32,037 nt of DNA, from positions 1 to 32,037 of the forward strand of contig JANQHB010000003.1 of assembly GCA_028277225.1 (NCBI GenBank), read 5' to 3'. Under the pieces are notes generated by a model, which saw only the letters and a list, made by a program, of their open reading frames with translations, was not told the DNA's origin and did no database searches. Made by a program: the position numbers and the translations under genes. Of the stretch, positions 31,802 to 32,037 are shown one piece after another (within the stretch, counting starts at the first letter, position 1; each line of letters starts with the position of its first letter). The DNA comes from Chlorobium sp. (GTDB taxonomy: Bacteria; Bacteroidota; Chlorobiia; Chlorobiales; Chlorobiaceae).

Positions 31802-31901
31802 CCTAAACTGAGCGTTTGTTGAAACGCTCAGTTTAGGGAATGAGCAAAAAACCGACTGGAGGCCCAATCCTTTATGTATCATGATCCTAAACTGAGCGTT
31901 T
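31802..31901. repeat. Triplicated 16-mer with perfect hairpin
   Basis: CCTAAACTGAGCGTTT (31802-31817) is followed, after GTTG, by its exact reverse complement (31822-31837). The same 16-mer recurs at 31886-31901. No T run follows, so it is not an obvious terminator; an operator or a palindromic mobile repeat is possible. Confidence 0.8.
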
Positions 31902-31983
31902 CAAAAAATGCTCGATCATAGTAAGTATATTAAAAATAATCTGTTATGCTGTGTTTGTAAAAGGATTATCCATCACCTGTCAG

Positions 31984-32037
31984 GTGAGCGTAAAAACTGA
32001 TAAAGAACCGCATTTTTTGAAACCCTTCGGGATTGCC
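31984..32037 (+). CDS. Possible start of a gene running off the right edge
   Basis: A GTG at 31984-31986 opens a frame (VSVKTDKEPHFLKPFGIA) that is still open at the edge, 18 codons. An AAAAGGA lies upstream but rather far. It cannot be assigned; the stretch 31740-31983 before it holds only the triplicated 16-mer. Confidence 0.25.
   Translation, partial: MSVKTDKEPHFLKPFGIA

Noticed and set aside
1..32037. tRNA or rRNA genes
   Set aside because: No cloverleaf-like or rRNA-like stretch was recognised on reading either strand; short ones could be missed without a covariance search.

Overview
The window looks like a chromosomal segment of a green sulfur bacterium (Chlorobiaceae; Chlorobium, Prosthecochloris or Pelodictyon type). 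The strongest marker is a CruA-type lycopene cyclase (29476-31020), the cyclase of carotenoid synthesis in that family. An NfnAB-like NADH-dependent ferredoxin:NADP+ oxidoreductase pair, a menaquinone methyltransferase and a helix-hairpin-helix outer-membrane protein fit with it. The genus is inference.

The window has two parts. Positions 1 to about 13.7 kb are an accessory, rearranged region. It holds an OLD-family ATPase/TOPRIM nuclease, a frameshifted nuclease-helicase (DUF2075 type) with a probable unlisted 45-codon cistron and an unrecognised 269-aa gene upstream, two orphan antitoxins, a mobile-looking AAA/DUF4143 ATPase, a ParDE and a Phd/RelE toxin-antitoxin pair, a four-helix-bundle (23S rRNA IVP-like) gene between direct repeats, a wreck of a formylglycine-generating-enzyme-like gene, and a TPM-domain locus split into pieces. 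Three copies of an exactly 98-bp element (2133-2230, 5520-5617, 9275-9372) sit at junctions between the end of a host-type gene and accessory DNA. Diverged second copies of gene 3' ends occur at 2292-2470, 5651-5765 and 12894-12920. Together these suggest repeated cassette insertion next to gene tails.

From about 13.7 kb to the right edge the DNA is mostly ordinary core genome: HhH outer-membrane protein, rluB, scpB, hisA and hisH (all minus); nfnA-nfnB (plus); a DUF1499 gene, an AEC permease, a ferrochelatase-like gene and a solitary membrane-fusion adaptor (minus); hisI-menG (plus, overlapping); a LOG-family protein, and the compact minus-strand run lolD-like ABC ATPase, cruA, ligA. Spacers here carry small repeats: a 7-bp tandem array, TATAGGTCC-type palindromes, a GTAGGGGCGGG hairpin that supplies a stop codon, and a triplicated 16-mer at the right edge.

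The core genes cover histidine synthesis (hisA, hisH, hisI), redox balance (nfnAB), quinone and carotenoid synthesis (menG, cruA), DNA repair (ligA), chromosome segregation (scpB) and rRNA modification (rluB). The left part reads as a defence and addiction-gene hotspot. The candidate novelty is the 98-bp element together with the gene-tail duplications; none of this has been tested by alignment or database search.
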